Positions 63,950-64,000 of a DNA stretch of 64,000 nucleotides are shown piece after piece. Position 1 is the first letter of the stretch. Each line of letters starts with the position of its first letter. The stretch covers positions 3,883,501 through 3,947,500 of the forward strand of contig JANUWF010001636.1 of NCBI GenBank assembly GCA_026120185.1, in the 5' to 3' direction. This DNA is from Voacanga thouarsii. Taxonomy: Eukaryota > Streptophyta > Magnoliopsida > Gentianales > Apocynaceae. Below the pieces are notes generated by a model. It was not told the DNA's origin. It did not search any database and saw only the letters and a program-made list of their open reading frames with translations. The translations under genes and the position numbers were made by a program.

Positions 63950-64000
63950 TGTAGGGGCGGCAATATTGAACATGACACGCCAACACGACACGAATACGAT
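63950..64000 (+). repeat. Start of a dispersed repeat cut by the window end
   Basis: TAGGGGCGGCAATATTGAACATG followed by GACACGCCAACACGACACGA. Such edges with ACACGACACG words belong to a common plant non-autonomous repeat type. The rest lies outside the window. Confidence 0.4.

Overview
The window reads as nuclear DNA of a eudicot plant. The genes have GT-AG introns, plant-specific families (ATL RING-H2 ligase, calcium-dependent protein kinase, DREB-type AP2/ERF factor, DC1-tailed nucleoredoxin), and sit in very A+T-rich intergenic DNA full of Ty1/copia retrotransposons, Stowaway-like MITEs, a Mutator-like element and long microsatellites. The species cannot be named from the sequence alone.

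Layout. 0.7-2.7 kb (minus): a four-exon gene for a secreted thioredoxin/DsbA-fold protein. 2.7-9.4 kb: A+T-rich DNA with dispersed repeats. 9.8-10.2 kb (plus): an intronless ATL23-like RING-H2 ubiquitin ligase. 13.1-25.1 kb: two decayed copia elements of one family, same orientation, each with two LTRs (the second with a perfect 5-bp target duplication). 25.6-27.3 kb: a cluster of Stowaway-like MITEs, two of them copies of one family in opposite orientation. 27.65-34.62 kb: a ~7-kb Mutator-like element with ~145-bp terminal inverted repeats, inverted ~110-bp satellite-like arrays and a captured Nudix hydrolase gene fragment that keeps its exon-intron structure (a Pack-MULE). 35.0-37.2 kb: A+T-rich DNA with a long inverted repeat. 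37.3-40.7 kb (plus): a three-exon nucleoredoxin with two thioredoxin-like domains and a DC1 tail. 42.9-48.6 kb (plus): an eight-exon CPK29-like calcium-dependent protein kinase, 533 residues. 50.8-55.6 kb: a third, different, badly decayed copia element. 56.2 kb: a 127-bp MITE with perfect 8-bp target duplication inside a tRNA-like sequence. 57.8-58.3 kb (minus): an intronless ERF020/021-type DREB factor. 62.5-63.4 kb (minus): a broken relative of it, split by an A+T-rich insertion.

The five intact genes (DsbA-like, ATL23, nucleoredoxin, CPK29, ERF) are unrelated neighbours, not a cluster: redox folding, ubiquitination, redox, calcium signalling and transcription. Nothing suggests joint regulation. 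The most unusual object is the Mutator-like element with its gene capture and covarying terminal palindromes. Exon borders were set by reading splice consensus and protein continuity by eye; no alignment or transcript data were available.
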